Numbered from the stretch's first letter, positions 44,101 through 53,515 are shown. The stretch: 54,919 bases of DNA from Candidatus Gallipaludibacter merdavium (GCA_017694875.1 JADIMG010000052.1:1-54919), one strand, 5' to 3'. Translations and numbers: made by a program. Notes: generated by a model not told the origin, from the sequence alone.

Positions 44101-45520
44101 TGATTTCAGGAAAATACAAAACAAGAAAATGAAAGTGCTTGTGGAGGAAACATCTGTAATTCCTTTTGTTGCATCTATCATGGATAATTTCAAGCCAATG
44201 GCCGAGCAGAAGCATCTGGAATTTTCATTGGATGCTGAGAAGCAGGATATACATGTGTGGGTCGATAGGGATAAGTTGGAAAAAATCATCTTCAATCTGT
44301 TGTCCAATGCATTCAAATACACCCCGGATGGCCGTTCTGTGAAAGTGATGATACGTCAGAACGGAGAAACAGTGACCATCGTGGTAGCAGATACGGGCAT
44401 CGGAATGAAAACGGATAAAATGGATAGTATATTCAATCGTTTTGAAACCATAGCCTCCGGTAATATTATGCAGCCGTCGTCCGGTATTGGATTGTCGCTG
44501 GTGCGTGAGTTGGTCGATTTGCTTCATGCACAGATTTCCGTGTCGAGCAAACTGGGGCAGGGTACTGCGTTTACGCTCACATTGCCAATGGGCAAGGAAC
44601 ATTTTGTCCATGACCCATTGGCCGAATTCATAGTGGAAGATGCAGAAAGCTCTGCACCGATTGATTCCAGAGCCGATTCCCAAATTGAAGTCAGTGAGAA
44701 TGAAGACCTTGCTTCTTCTTCATTGCCTACCATATTAGTGGTGGAGGATAATGAAGAAATGCGGCTTTTCCTGCACAATATTCTATCAACGCAATATCAT
44801 GTAGTGGAGGCAAGTAATGGACGTGAGGGGTTGGAGAAAGCGCTTCGTCTGCTGCCTGATTTTATTGTCAGCGATGTTATGATGCCGGAGATGGATGGTC
44901 TGGAGATGGTAAAGAAAATCAAGGAAGATGCCAATGCATGCCATATACCCATTGTGCTTTTGAGTGCCAAGTCTTCTTTGGATGACCGGATAGAAGGATT
45001 GGAGCATGGTGTGGATGACTATATCAGCAAGCCGTTTAGCGCCACTTATCTGAAGACTCGCATCAAAAATTTGATGGAACAGCGGGAGCAGTTGCAGCAA
45101 CGTTATAAGGCACATCTGATGGATGAGACAACAGCTTCGGCGTCTAAGACAATGGAATATGCACCGTCAGAGCCACAGGTAATGCCTCAGGATGAAATCT
45201 TTATGGCTAAAGTGATGGACTTTATCAACAGCAATATTGCCAATTCGGATATGTCAATGGATGATTTTGCTGCCTATATGGCTGTGAGCCGTAGTATTCT
45301 TTACCGTAAACTGAAGGCAATTGTAGGTATGTCACCGATTGACTTTGTTGTTGAAATGCGTATTAAACGTGCCGCGCAGTTAATACAGACAGGGGAGTAT
45401 AATATCGCAGAGGTGGCTTTTCAAAGTGGATTTTCCGACCCCAAGTATTTTAGTAAATCATTTAAGAAACAAATGGGTATGACCCCATCGGAATATAAAG
45501 CCAGCACACAAAACCCATAA
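41183..45520 (+). CDS. Hybrid two-component system sensor/regulator (HTCS)
   Basis: A one-protein signalling system of 1445 residues that senses a sugar in the periplasm and activates transcription. In order: signal peptide (1-23); two seven-bladed Reg_prop propellers (about 30-760, with blades such as GYMWFATGGGLDRYDGYEF); a Y_Y_Y domain (about 765-865); one membrane helix (about 873-900); HisKA with the phospho-accepting His925 (DVSHELRTPLTLI); HATPase (about 1030-1145, NLLSNAFKYTPDG, GIGLSLVRELVDLL); a receiver with Asp1231 (IVSDVMMPEMDG); and a C-terminal AraC helix-turn-helix (about 1345-1440). Placed before pectin-degrading enzymes, it probably senses a pectin fragment; that is inference. 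Confidence 0.96.
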   Translation: MRCNAIKIFLFFLFLCPSLLKGQPEITLKHYTSGSGLSQKMVSKILQTSNGYMWFATGGGLDRYDGYEFRNYRAYPGDNTTFSNRLLMIKENYEGNIWCISYDRRAYLFDVAQERFIDVLAPLEQELKRKLDVVEIFPLKKGVTWISFRGGEAVRIDESTYPSEGAITYYGQYDNSLYAKKIYYVRDDDDGGEWILTDYGLNIFGEKEFKINSPYFLWRKRGKTIWLASKDGNLAFYNLYEKRLQTVDLGHDVEQINYMIILKSGEIAIGTDKGLLLYNHQTRTTRNVNLTAAGHASNYVTLLDEDSYGNIWIFTKADGVVRYHYPTSEIQHLATPEAMRVEYERETRTFIYEDRQGHLWVFPRNGILSYYNREKKQLQPILLDDKLYAPLVRSYQADEQGNLWLCTNSGVDKLSFERSNYEFMPIETGMEVRAMLIDARQRLWLATKSDKVRIYSADRQQIGFLTPNGEISSREQAFGAKVYCIVQDKQNNIWLGAKMGGVYKLTPTADNRFSVKHYVHNPNDKYSLSHDDVYSIIQDERGQIWVGTFGGGINLLQQHVQTGKVRFIHSANKLCNYPSSFNRVRQILPIGNGVLMAGTTDGLLVFSDDFSRPEEIVFKEHQRRPDDPTSLGNNDVKNILKASDGTVYIATFSGGVNYVKAEDVKSDSISFKGFTRKDGLVSDITQSIIEDSCAHIWIASENALSCYFPRTGSFRNTNLHFVYKEFNISEGMSLLLDDGSILYGTENGILRINPYDTLQNSFCPSIVFTDIKVQGKEINGINKLSLLTLEPSQRNISFTFAALDYANDANVKYAYRMLGLEDDWHYTENNRMASFLNLPKGKWTFQVKSTNGDGIWVDNMVSLPIHVKPKFRETIWAWLLFALLFLCFLYLVVRVLYYIYRLRHRIDFERQLSNIKLRFFTDVSHELRTPLTLIASPVNEVLETEQLTPAAKENLMLVRKNTERMLRLVNQILDFRKIQNKKMKVLVEETSVIPFVASIMDNFKPMAEQKHLEFSLDAEKQDIHVWVDRDKLEKIIFNLLSNAFKYTPDGRSVKVMIRQNGETVTIVVADTGIGMKTDKMDSIFNRFETIASGNIMQPSSGIGLSLVRELVDLLHAQISVSSKLGQGTAFTLTLPMGKEHFVHDPLAEFIVEDAESSAPIDSRADSQIEVSENEDLASSSLPTILVVEDNEEMRLFLHNILSTQYHVVEASNGREGLEKALRLLPDFIVSDVMMPEMDGLEMVKKIKEDANACHIPIVLLSAKSSLDDRIEGLEHGVDDYISKPFSATYLKTRIKNLMEQREQLQQRYKAHLMDETTASASKTMEYAPSEPQVMPQDEIFMAKVMDFINSNIANSDMSMDDFAAYMAVSRSILYRKLKAIVGMSPIDFVVEMRIKRAAQLIQTGEYNIAEVAFQSGFSDPKYFSKSFKKQMGMTPSEYKASTQNP

Positions 45521-45685
45521 GAGGCCCGCGTTTGTGCAGACAAGGAGTGTCATAATCTTGCGTCTTCCATTATAATAGGAACAACCTCATTTGCAGAAAT
45601 GTAGAAAAAATGATGAAGTTGTTGCATGCTTTATATTTCCACCTTTTTGCCAAAATAATCCACCAGTGTCTTATATATTACAGGG

Positions 45686-45693
45686 TATCTTTG
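45686..45693 (+). promoter_or_regulatory. -7 element of the rhamnogalacturonan acetylesterase gene
   Basis: TATCTTTG, 27 bases before the ATG at 45721. No -33 TTTG occurs at normal spacing, as expected if an activator such as the HTCS recruits the polymerase. Confidence 0.58.
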
Positions 45694-45720
45694 CCATTGG
45701 AAAATTAAAATCTGTGATAT

Positions 45721-47622
45721 ATGAAAATGAAAAGACACTTCGTTTTATCCATGCTTTGTATAGCGGGAATGTTGTTGGGTCATGCCGTGACCATCCATAC
45801 CATTGGCGACTCAACCATGGCCAATTATAATGAGTCAACTACCCAGCAACGCGGTTGGGGACAGATGTTGCAACAGTTTTTCGGCAATGGAGCTGTAGTA
45901 AACAACAGGGCAAAGGCGGGAGCCAGCAGTAAAAGCTTTTATTTGGAAGCTCCTTATTGGACAACAGTAAAGACGCAAATTGAAGAGGGCGATTATGTGC
46001 TTATTCAGTTTGCACATAACGACGAAAAGAACAATGGTTTGGACGGCGATACGGTAAGAGCCGTTACGGGTGACCAATCCGTTGATTATCGTGGTACGAC
46101 TGCGCAAGGAACCTATAAAACCTATTTGCGCAAATATGTAGAGGAAACACGTGCATTGGGTGCTACACCTATATTTGTTGCACCAATGTGCCGTAAGTAT
46201 TTTTCCAGTAATACCATTCGACGTAGCGGACGCCACGACTTGGGTGACAAGTTCAGCGTGTTAAATGCAGATGGTACCATTACGGAATCCAGTGTACCGG
46301 AATCGGACAATACGTATGATTATCCGTACGCTATGCAACAAGTGGCACAGGAGCTGAATGTCCCTTTTATAGATTTGACCACAGCTTCTGCCGATTTGTA
46401 TCTGGAATATGGTGAATCCTATTGTACGGAGCTTTTGTTTATGCCAGATGATGGTACACATACAACAGCTTTGGGGGCAACACTCATTGCACGCCTTGCA
46501 GTGCAGGGATTGGCAGAGCAGAATCTTTTGACCCAGTACATCAACGCCAGTTCAGACTTGCTCGTCAATCCTTCAGAAATTGATTTTTCTGATATGTATG
46601 TAGGCCAGATTTCGACCAAAGAAATTACGCTCTCTGGATTTGATTTGACCCCAGAAGCGGGTACTTTCAATGTAACTGTATCGGAAGGGTTTGAATTGTC
46701 AACCGACAAAGAAACATACGTTTCACAACTTACATTGACTTATACAAACGGGAACCTTGACTTTACGCGTTTATATGTCCGTTATCAACCCATGCAAGCC
46801 GGTGGGTTTAGCGGAACACTTACCATTTCAAATGGAACCATCAGCAAAGAACTTCCCATTTCAGGAAATGCTATCCAGTTGCAAGGTGGTACACAAGTTT
46901 TGGCTTATTGGGATTTGACATCCAATGAAGAAGCTGAACTGGAAGGTCCTGCAACTATTGTGGAAGAAAGCTGGAGTGGAATGGAAGTACAAAAGTATTC
47001 TGCTCCTAATGCCAATACTACATGGCCTGCTGAAAGCGGATTTACAACCGAACGCAAGACACAACGCAACTTGATAGTGGGTGGAACGTGGCCGGCAGGT
47101 GAGATTGATGAAGTGTCAACACGCTATATCCAGTTTGGCATTCAAGCAAATCAGGCAACAGAATTGAACATTGATTCTATTGGTCTGTATGTTGGTGGTG
47201 CAGGTGGCAATGGAATGCGTTGCCGTGTGTGGTATTCCTTGAACGAAGATTTCAGTAATGCTGTGGCGATAGCGGATTATTCCACGAGTATGGTATCCAA
47301 TACCATGTATGCGGTGTCAGCTACTCCAGTTGTACGTCTTACAGCCGGTGAGACCTTGTATCTACGCATTTATCCTTGGTATAACAATTCTTCCGCAGCA
47401 ACTGGAAAAACACTTTGCTTGAGTGCGGTGACCATCAGAGGGGTTGCCACAGCCGACGCGACAAGTGGTGTGGGCATTACGGAGCAGAATCTGGAAGTGA
47501 AAGCTGTGGAATATTATGCGATTGATGGGCGTCAATTGGGGAAAGAACCGCAACAGGGAATTTATATTGTCCGCAAACAAATGAGTGACGGTTCAGTTCG
47601 AGTCACTAAAATGTTGAAGTAA
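45721..47622 (+). CDS. Rhamnogalacturonan acetylesterase, CE12-like, with C-terminal modules
   Basis: A secreted SGNH esterase of 633 residues that should remove acetyl groups from pectin rhamnogalacturonan I. After a signal peptide (about 1-22) the catalytic domain (25-270) has Ser31 in GDST, Asn100 in AHND and Asp244/His247 in PDDGTH. An Ig-like domain (about 280-380, SPONDIN-free, with the pattern VNPSEIDFSDMYVG) follows, then a beta-jelly-roll region (about 390-585). The last 40 residues (YYAIDGRQLGKEPQQGIYIV) resemble a type IX sorting or anchoring tail. It is the first enzyme gene after the HTCS. Confidence 0.9.
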   Translation: MKMKRHFVLSMLCIAGMLLGHAVTIHTIGDSTMANYNESTTQQRGWGQMLQQFFGNGAVVNNRAKAGASSKSFYLEAPYWTTVKTQIEEGDYVLIQFAHNDEKNNGLDGDTVRAVTGDQSVDYRGTTAQGTYKTYLRKYVEETRALGATPIFVAPMCRKYFSSNTIRRSGRHDLGDKFSVLNADGTITESSVPESDNTYDYPYAMQQVAQELNVPFIDLTTASADLYLEYGESYCTELLFMPDDGTHTTALGATLIARLAVQGLAEQNLLTQYINASSDLLVNPSEIDFSDMYVGQISTKEITLSGFDLTPEAGTFNVTVSEGFELSTDKETYVSQLTLTYTNGNLDFTRLYVRYQPMQAGGFSGTLTISNGTISKELPISGNAIQLQGGTQVLAYWDLTSNEEAELEGPATIVEESWSGMEVQKYSAPNANTTWPAESGFTTERKTQRNLIVGGTWPAGEIDEVSTRYIQFGIQANQATELNIDSIGLYVGGAGGNGMRCRVWYSLNEDFSNAVAIADYSTSMVSNTMYAVSATPVVRLTAGETLYLRIYPWYNNSSAATGKTLCLSAVTIRGVATADATSGVGITEQNLEVKAVEYYAIDGRQLGKEPQQGIYIVRKQMSDGSVRVTKMLK

Positions 47623-47636
47623 TGTTCAATGCAGAG

Positions 47637-47684
47637 GCAGGAAAGGTTGTCCATGGTAATTGAGGCATGCACTTTTCCTGCTTT
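47637..47684 (+). terminator. Possible terminator after the acetylesterase gene
   Basis: Arms GCAGGAAA (47637-47644) and TTTCCTGC (47674-47681) with a 29-base loop, followed by TTT. Moderate quality because of the long loop. Confidence 0.5.
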
Positions 47685-47742
47685 ATCCGAATGAGAAATC
47701 CAAATAATTAATCTTTATTGTTAACTGTATAATTGATAAATC

Positions 47743-50700
47743 ATGAAAAAGTATTTCTTTAAAGCACTTTTTGTTCTGTGGGCTTTGGCTGGCGTATTTG
47801 TTCTCCAAGCACAAGAAACAGCAGACCTCCAAGTGCGTACTGTTTTTGAAACGGACTTTTCGGATTGGGCCACTCCCAATGCCGTACCTGCCGTATTGTC
47901 AACGATTCCAGCATATACAGGTGAAATCCAATTGGTGCAGAGTCCGGAAGGTTGTTGTTCGGTTACACTAACTGCCAATAACGCTAATTTTAATACAAAA
48001 GGAAATAATGCCTGCGTATTGCCTTATAAGGCGTATTATCTACAGCTGAATAGGGATAACGGTGAAGTAAAGCCGGAACTGAAAATTGGTCCTATCAAGA
48101 ATTTGCGCAAGTTTGTGTTTGTAGAAGCCAATACAGGTGATGACCGTGGTTCTATAGTGTTTATTCAAGGTAAAGATGAAGTGGCCGAAACTCCTGTATT
48201 GTCGCAGAGTATTCATTTGTATGAAGGGGGAGCAAACGGTGTGCGCCATACTCTTGATTTGGTTAATAATCAAACTGAATGTACGGATGGGGGAAATAAT
48301 GCATCAACCACTCCTTTTACTTTCACTGATGCCCAGCGTGAAGAGGCCTATATCATTATCCGAAATTATAGAACATCGGGTGATGTTGCGAGCGGCAAGG
48401 ATTCCTATTTCTTCTATATGGCTATTGATGCCGAGGTGGAGATTACGGCAGAGCAAGTGAGTTTGACTACGGTTGTTGAACCGGAAGGAGCCGGTTCTGT
48501 TTCTGTTAATCCTAATACCACGCAATTTGACAAGGATTCTTATGTGACTTTGTCGCAGGAAGCTAATTTCGGCTACCGTTTCTCTCATTGGGAAAATGGA
48601 GAGGGCGAAAATCTCGGTACTGATGCCGAATTGAGCTATCAGATGACTTCAGATGCAACCATCAAAGCTGTGTATGAAACAGTCAATACCTATTCTTTGA
48701 CCATGGTAGCTGAGAATGGAAAGGATTATATGATGACAGTAACGCCAGAAGGAGAGATGATAAACGGACAGCGGATGTATGAAGAAGGTACAGAAGTACA
48801 GGTTTCTGCTATCTCAGGTGATATTTTCTCTTTTACCAGTTGGGAAGACGGCACAACCAATGCCACACGTACATTTACTATGAATGCCAATACCACTGTT
48901 ATTGCTAATTTCAGTAATGTTCCTTACATTGTTGGCTGGGATTTCTATACATCAGGCAATCAATCTCGTCAAGCTGATATGGCTAATACAACCGACAATC
49001 AGGGCATGTTGGTATTGCGCAAGGAAGATGGCACACAAAGCGCCTGGTTGGACAAGTCTTCTGCTGCTGGAGGTTATGAAGGACGCAATGCTGCTGTCAA
49101 CTGGAGACCGTTTGGAACGTCTGACAATTATTATTTTGAAATCAATTTTGCAACTCAAGGTTATACCAATATTCGCATACAGTCTTCTATGCTTTTGAAT
49201 TTCAACGCATTTTCAAAACAGAAAGTAGAGTATTCTCTGGATGGCGTAGCCTATACACAATTGGGTATCATTCATTTGCAAGAAAGAAAAGTGTGGTACA
49301 CAGAAACGTTTGCTTTGCCCCAAGAGGCAGAGGGTAAGGAAAAAATATATATCCGCTGGATACCCGACTATACATCTGATGTATTGGGAACTGCATATGC
49401 GAGTGATGGAACAGCCATTTCAGGTATCTATGTCTTTGCCGACCAGGAAATGGTGGAAGACCATGATGTACCGGTATTGTTGAATACGGTACCTGAAAAC
49501 AATGCTACGGCTGTAATGGCTAAAGGTTCTATCATACTCAATTTCAATGAGCAGGTAGTAGCAGGTGAAGGTACATATGAATGCACGTTGAATGATGAAG
49601 TTCTTGAGGCTGATTTTGCAGGTACCAGTGTCATATTCTCTTATTCTGGTTTGACATATAATACTTCCTATACCTTTACTGTTCCAGATGGTGCCATTGT
49701 TGACCGTTCCGGCAATGCCTTTGCAGGCACAACGTTGAACTTTACGACTATGGACCGTACACAGCCAGTGGCCGCCTTGTATGATGCTGTTGTGGCACAG
49801 GACGGCACAGGCGATTATACTTCGCTTCAAGCTGCCATTAATGGAGTACCTGAAAACCGGACAGCGCCATGGCTCATTTTCATTAAGGAAGGTACTTATA
49901 GGGAGCATATCGATATTCCTGCCAACAAACCTTATATCCATTTGATTGGGCAGGACAAGATGTTGGTAACTGTTACCGACTCATTGCTTTGTGGAGGCGA
50001 CAATGCGTTGCATGTAAGCCTTGGAGCAACGGTGGTGGTGAATGCTACCGATTTCTATGCAGAAAACATTACTTTTGATAATAAGCATGGTGTTGATTTG
50101 GCGACAGGCCCACAAGCTTTGGCTATGTACACGAACAATGACCGTGCTACCTTCTACAATTGCCGTCTGCGTAGCTATCAGGATACATATCTGACCTCTA
50201 CTAATAATATGGCAGACCGCCATTATCTGAAAGATTGCTGGATTGAAGGTGCTGTCGATTTCATTTATGGGGCCGGTGATGTCTATTTTGATGCATGCAC
50301 ATTGAATATTGTGCGTCAGGAAGGTGGATATATTGTTGCACCTAACCATCCGGAAGGTACGGAATGGGGCTATGTATTTGCCAACAATACCATTACGGCT
50401 CCTACTACACCGGTTTCCGCTACCCAAGTCTATTTGGGACGTCCATGGCATAACTCCCCTAAAACTGTATTCCTCAATACACGCTCAGAAGTGACCATCT
50501 ATCCTGCCGGTTGGTATTACAAAATGAATGCGATACCTGCCATCTTCGCAGATTACAATACGATGGATGCAGAGGGGAATCCTGTAGATTTGAGCAATCG
50601 TATTGAAGATTATGAATATGATGTGACCGATGAGGATGGAAATGTAACAGAAACCGTTACCGGTAAAGCAAAGAATTCCTTGACCGATGAAGAAGCTGCT

Positions 50701-51219
50701 GAATATACCTATAAGAATGTGCTTTCCGGTGAAGACGGATGGAATCCGCGTGAACTGATGGAGGCTGTTGCACAGCCGCAAAATGTGGAACTGTCCGCAG
50801 GACAATTTACTTGGGATGCTGTGGATTATGCACGTTGCTATGTGGTGTTTAAAGACAATCATGTAATCGGATTTACTACTTCTACCAGCTACACGGTTGA
50901 TGATGTAACAGCTGTTTATCATGTGAAGGCTGCGAATGAATATGGTAGCTTGAGTGAATTTTCAGAGCCTGCATCCTCGACAGGTATCGGAACGGGCATG
51001 GTGGAAAATACGGCTGGCTTTACGGTACGTGCAGAGGGTGATGTGCTGATTGTTGGGCAGTTGGAACAAGGACAACATGTACAGCTTTTCTCCGTGGATG
51101 GTCGCTTGATTTATAGCGGGGTTGCTGTGCAGGCACAGATGAATATCCCTGTGTCAGAAGGTTCAGTGGTATATCTGATTAGTGTAAATGGACAAGTACA
51201 GAAAGTTTTGAAATTTTAA
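47743..51219 (+). CDS. Multidomain pectin methylesterase (CE8)
   Basis: A secreted enzyme of 1158 residues that removes methyl esters from homogalacturonan. A signal peptide (1-24) is followed by a beta-sandwich (about 30-235), two bacterial-repeat domains (about 240-395, GYRFSHWENGEGENLGTDAELSYQ), another beta-sandwich (about 400-570) and an SbsA-type Ig domain (about 575-675). The right-handed beta-helix esterase (about 680-960) has the family's catalytic residues Gln813/Asp814 (QDTYL), Asp839 (GAVDFIYG) and Arg900 (LGRPWH). The C-terminus (about 1090-1158, VQLFSVDGRLIYSG) resembles a type IX sorting tail. Methyl removal would expose the polymer to lyases not present in this window. Confidence 0.93.
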   Translation: MKKYFFKALFVLWALAGVFVLQAQETADLQVRTVFETDFSDWATPNAVPAVLSTIPAYTGEIQLVQSPEGCCSVTLTANNANFNTKGNNACVLPYKAYYLQLNRDNGEVKPELKIGPIKNLRKFVFVEANTGDDRGSIVFIQGKDEVAETPVLSQSIHLYEGGANGVRHTLDLVNNQTECTDGGNNASTTPFTFTDAQREEAYIIIRNYRTSGDVASGKDSYFFYMAIDAEVEITAEQVSLTTVVEPEGAGSVSVNPNTTQFDKDSYVTLSQEANFGYRFSHWENGEGENLGTDAELSYQMTSDATIKAVYETVNTYSLTMVAENGKDYMMTVTPEGEMINGQRMYEEGTEVQVSAISGDIFSFTSWEDGTTNATRTFTMNANTTVIANFSNVPYIVGWDFYTSGNQSRQADMANTTDNQGMLVLRKEDGTQSAWLDKSSAAGGYEGRNAAVNWRPFGTSDNYYFEINFATQGYTNIRIQSSMLLNFNAFSKQKVEYSLDGVAYTQLGIIHLQERKVWYTETFALPQEAEGKEKIYIRWIPDYTSDVLGTAYASDGTAISGIYVFADQEMVEDHDVPVLLNTVPENNATAVMAKGSIILNFNEQVVAGEGTYECTLNDEVLEADFAGTSVIFSYSGLTYNTSYTFTVPDGAIVDRSGNAFAGTTLNFTTMDRTQPVAALYDAVVAQDGTGDYTSLQAAINGVPENRTAPWLIFIKEGTYREHIDIPANKPYIHLIGQDKMLVTVTDSLLCGGDNALHVSLGATVVVNATDFYAENITFDNKHGVDLATGPQALAMYTNNDRATFYNCRLRSYQDTYLTSTNNMADRHYLKDCWIEGAVDFIYGAGDVYFDACTLNIVRQEGGYIVAPNHPEGTEWGYVFANNTITAPTTPVSATQVYLGRPWHNSPKTVFLNTRSEVTIYPAGWYYKMNAIPAIFADYNTMDAEGNPVDLSNRIEDYEYDVTDEDGNVTETVTGKAKNSLTDEEAAEYTYKNVLSGEDGWNPRELMEAVAQPQNVELSAGQFTWDAVDYARCYVVFKDNHVIGFTTSTSYTVDDVTAVYHVKAANEYGSLSEFSEPASSTGIGTGMVENTAGFTVRAEGDVLIVGQLEQGQHVQLFSVDGRLIYSGVAVQAQMNIPVSEGSVVYLISVNGQVQKVLKF

Positions 51220-51302
51220 GCTATAACTAATAATGTAGCTCCAGTCGGCCGTTGGAATATTTCTCAAAAGCCAATGGCTGAATTGGGGCTGATGGATGAA
51301 GG

Positions 51303-51337
51303 GCAGTGTGTCAGCTTATTTGGCACACTGCTTTTTT
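51303..51337 (+). terminator. Terminator of the pectin methylesterase gene
   Basis: GCAGTGTG (51303-51310) / CACACTGC (51324-51331), extended by a C-G pair and a U-G pair, followed by six T. Strong rho-independent terminator. Confidence 0.9.
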
Positions 51338-51618
51338 GATATATGGATGTTTCTATTTTGCTCATTGCGACCATAGAGTCCTTATGCTCTTTTCGTGTGC
51401 CTATATGTAAAAAAATCCACCATTTTGCACAGAAAATACTCTTTGTTTTTATTGTTTGTTCTTACTTTTGTATCTGTGGAAATGACGTCTGCCTTTAGCT
51501 TATGATAGGGGGGAGTGTAGTGTCGCACAATGTAGAACCTTAAAGAAAAGACTGGCAGGCTTTCGCAATAGGAATGTTAAGTATTTCGACAATTGGTGGT
51601 AAATAATAAGTGATAAGT
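51338..51618 (+). other. Long leader region before the GH43 gene
   Basis: A 281-base stretch without a gene. It holds a -7 match TACTTTTG (51463-51470) with TTTG (51442-51445) only 17 bases upstream. Transcription from it would give a leader of about 140 bases. No hairpin or riboswitch was recognised in the leader. A regulator binding site for the HTCS may lie here but no repeated motif was found. Confidence 0.45.
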
Positions 51619-53253
51619 ATGTTACGAAAATCTTTTTCCGTTTTGACTTTATCGGTTGTGATGGCTTGGTCGATAGCAGCCGACAATTACGTATCGCAGG
51701 TATGGGTAGCTGATTTAGGTAACGGAAAGTATAAAAATCCGATTTTGTATGCCGACTATTCTGACCCGGATGTATGTAGGGTAGAAGATGATTTTTACAT
51801 GACCTCTTCCAGTTTTAATTGTATACCTGGTTTGCAGATTTTGCATTCCAAAGATTTGGTTAATTGGACCATAATCAACGCGGCTATTCCTTATGCTCTT
51901 ACACCGGCAGAAATGCCGGAACGGCCGGAACATGGAAATCGGGTCTGGGCACCGAGCATACGTTATCACGAAGGATGGTTTTATATTTTCTGGGGTGACC
52001 CGGACCAAGGTATTTTCATGACAAAGACAACCGATGTGCATGGCCGTTGGAGCGAGCCGGTATTGGTTTTGGAAGGAAAAGGCTATATTGACCCTACGCC
52101 GCTATGGGACGAAGACGGAAGAGTATATTTGGTACATGCCTTTGCAGGAAGTCGTGCTGGTTTGAAAAGCGTATTGGCTGTATGTGAATTAAATGCTACA
52201 GCAGACAAACTGATTGCTCCCAGCCGTATAGTTTTTGATGGTCACCATGGACAAGAAACTTGTGAAGGACCTAAATTCTATAAGCGTAACGGCTATTATT
52301 ATATCTTTGCTCCAGCCGGAGGGGTTTCTACGGGTTGGCAGTTGGTGTTGAGAAGCAGGTCACCTTATGGGCCTTATGAACAGAAGGTTGTATTGGCACA
52401 GGGAAAAAGCTCTGTGAATGGTCCTCATCAGGGTGCTTGGGTAGATACCCCTTCTGGAGAGGATTGGTTTATACATTTTCAGGATGTAGGACCTTATGGA
52501 CGCATTATCCATTTACAACCTATGGTGTGGAAAAACGATTGGCCTGTTATGGGTATAGACAAAGATGGTGACGGATGTGGTGAGCCTGTTTTAATTTATA
52601 GGAAACCGAATGTGGGTAAGACATATCCGATATGCACACCTCAGGAAAGTGACGAATTTGACGAAAATGTTTTGGGCTGGCAGTGGCAATGGCATGCGAA
52701 CTATAATCCCAAATGGAGTTTTTGTGATGTGGCTAATAGTCAGCTGCTTTTGTATTCCTATCCGGTTGTGGAGGACTATCAAAATTTGTGGGATGTAGCT
52801 AATCTGCTTCTACAGAAGACGCCATCTGACCAATTTAAAGTAACGGCCAAAGTGAGATTTGTTCCCTCTCCCAAGTATAAGGGCGAGCGTGCCGGTTTGG
52901 TGGTTATGGGACGTGATTATGCGGCACTTGTTTTTGAGAACTCAGATAAAGGCTTGTTGCTTTCTCAAATAGATTGTCGAAAGGCTGATAGTGGTAACCC
53001 CGAAAGCGTTAATGACGTACTTTCTTTGACGGAGAATTCTGACGTGTATTTGCGTATGGAATTCAATAGGAAAGCACAATGTACGTTCTACTATAGTTTT
53101 GACGGTAAACAGTATGTGGCTATGGGAGAACCGTTTCAGGTGCGTGAAGGACAATGGATTGGTGCCAAGGTAGGATTGTTTTGTACTCGTCCTTCTTTGA
53201 TGGTTAATGATGGTGGATGGCTGGCCGTTGATTGGTTCCGGGTAGAAAAATAA
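51619..53253 (+). CDS. Glycoside hydrolase family 43 (subfamily 12-like) with C-terminal beta-sandwich
   Basis: A secreted glycosidase of 544 residues, probably an alpha-L-arabinofuranosidase or beta-xylosidase-type enzyme acting on pectin side chains. A signal peptide (about 1-21) is followed by the five-bladed propeller (about 35-330) with the GH43 triad: Asp49 (YSDPD, base), Asp158 (GYIDPTPLW, modulator) and Glu216 (TCEGPKFYK, acid). A beta-sandwich of the GH43_C2/DUF1349 type covers about 345-544. The ATG at 51619 is preferred to an in-frame GTG at 51610. The neighbours make arabinan or rhamnogalacturonan the likely target; specificity cannot be read from sequence alone. Confidence 0.92.
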   Translation: MLRKSFSVLTLSVVMAWSIAADNYVSQVWVADLGNGKYKNPILYADYSDPDVCRVEDDFYMTSSSFNCIPGLQILHSKDLVNWTIINAAIPYALTPAEMPERPEHGNRVWAPSIRYHEGWFYIFWGDPDQGIFMTKTTDVHGRWSEPVLVLEGKGYIDPTPLWDEDGRVYLVHAFAGSRAGLKSVLAVCELNATADKLIAPSRIVFDGHHGQETCEGPKFYKRNGYYYIFAPAGGVSTGWQLVLRSRSPYGPYEQKVVLAQGKSSVNGPHQGAWVDTPSGEDWFIHFQDVGPYGRIIHLQPMVWKNDWPVMGIDKDGDGCGEPVLIYRKPNVGKTYPICTPQESDEFDENVLGWQWQWHANYNPKWSFCDVANSQLLLYSYPVVEDYQNLWDVANLLLQKTPSDQFKVTAKVRFVPSPKYKGERAGLVVMGRDYAALVFENSDKGLLLSQIDCRKADSGNPESVNDVLSLTENSDVYLRMEFNRKAQCTFYYSFDGKQYVAMGEPFQVREGQWIGAKVGLFCTRPSLMVNDGGWLAVDWFRVEK

Positions 53254-53451
53254 TCATTGAAAAGGTTTTACTTGTGTTTTGCATGGACACACGGTAAATT
53301 CCTTTCTCTAAAATATGGGAATGGCTGTATGTTGTTCTGGTGCTGTGTTATCGGTTTTGTAACTTGTCAGGATTCAGACTCGGTCGTTTTGCACAATCAT
53401 TTCCCTTGTTTTCATCTCAGCCCTTATCTTTGAACTATTCAGAAGTACTTT

Positions 53452-53493
53452 AAAGGGGTTGCATCAAAATGAACATTCTGAAGCAACCCCTTT
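53452..53493. terminator. Hairpin after GH43, probable terminator
   Basis: AAAGGGGTTGC (53452-53462) / GCAACCCCTTT (53483-53493), 11 perfect pairs, 20-base loop. It stands between GH43 (plus) and the small gene (minus), so it may serve both. A TATCTTTG at 53425-53432 lies just upstream on the plus strand. Confidence 0.72.
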
Positions 53494-53515
53494 GATTCGT
53501 GTAGAAACTAATATA

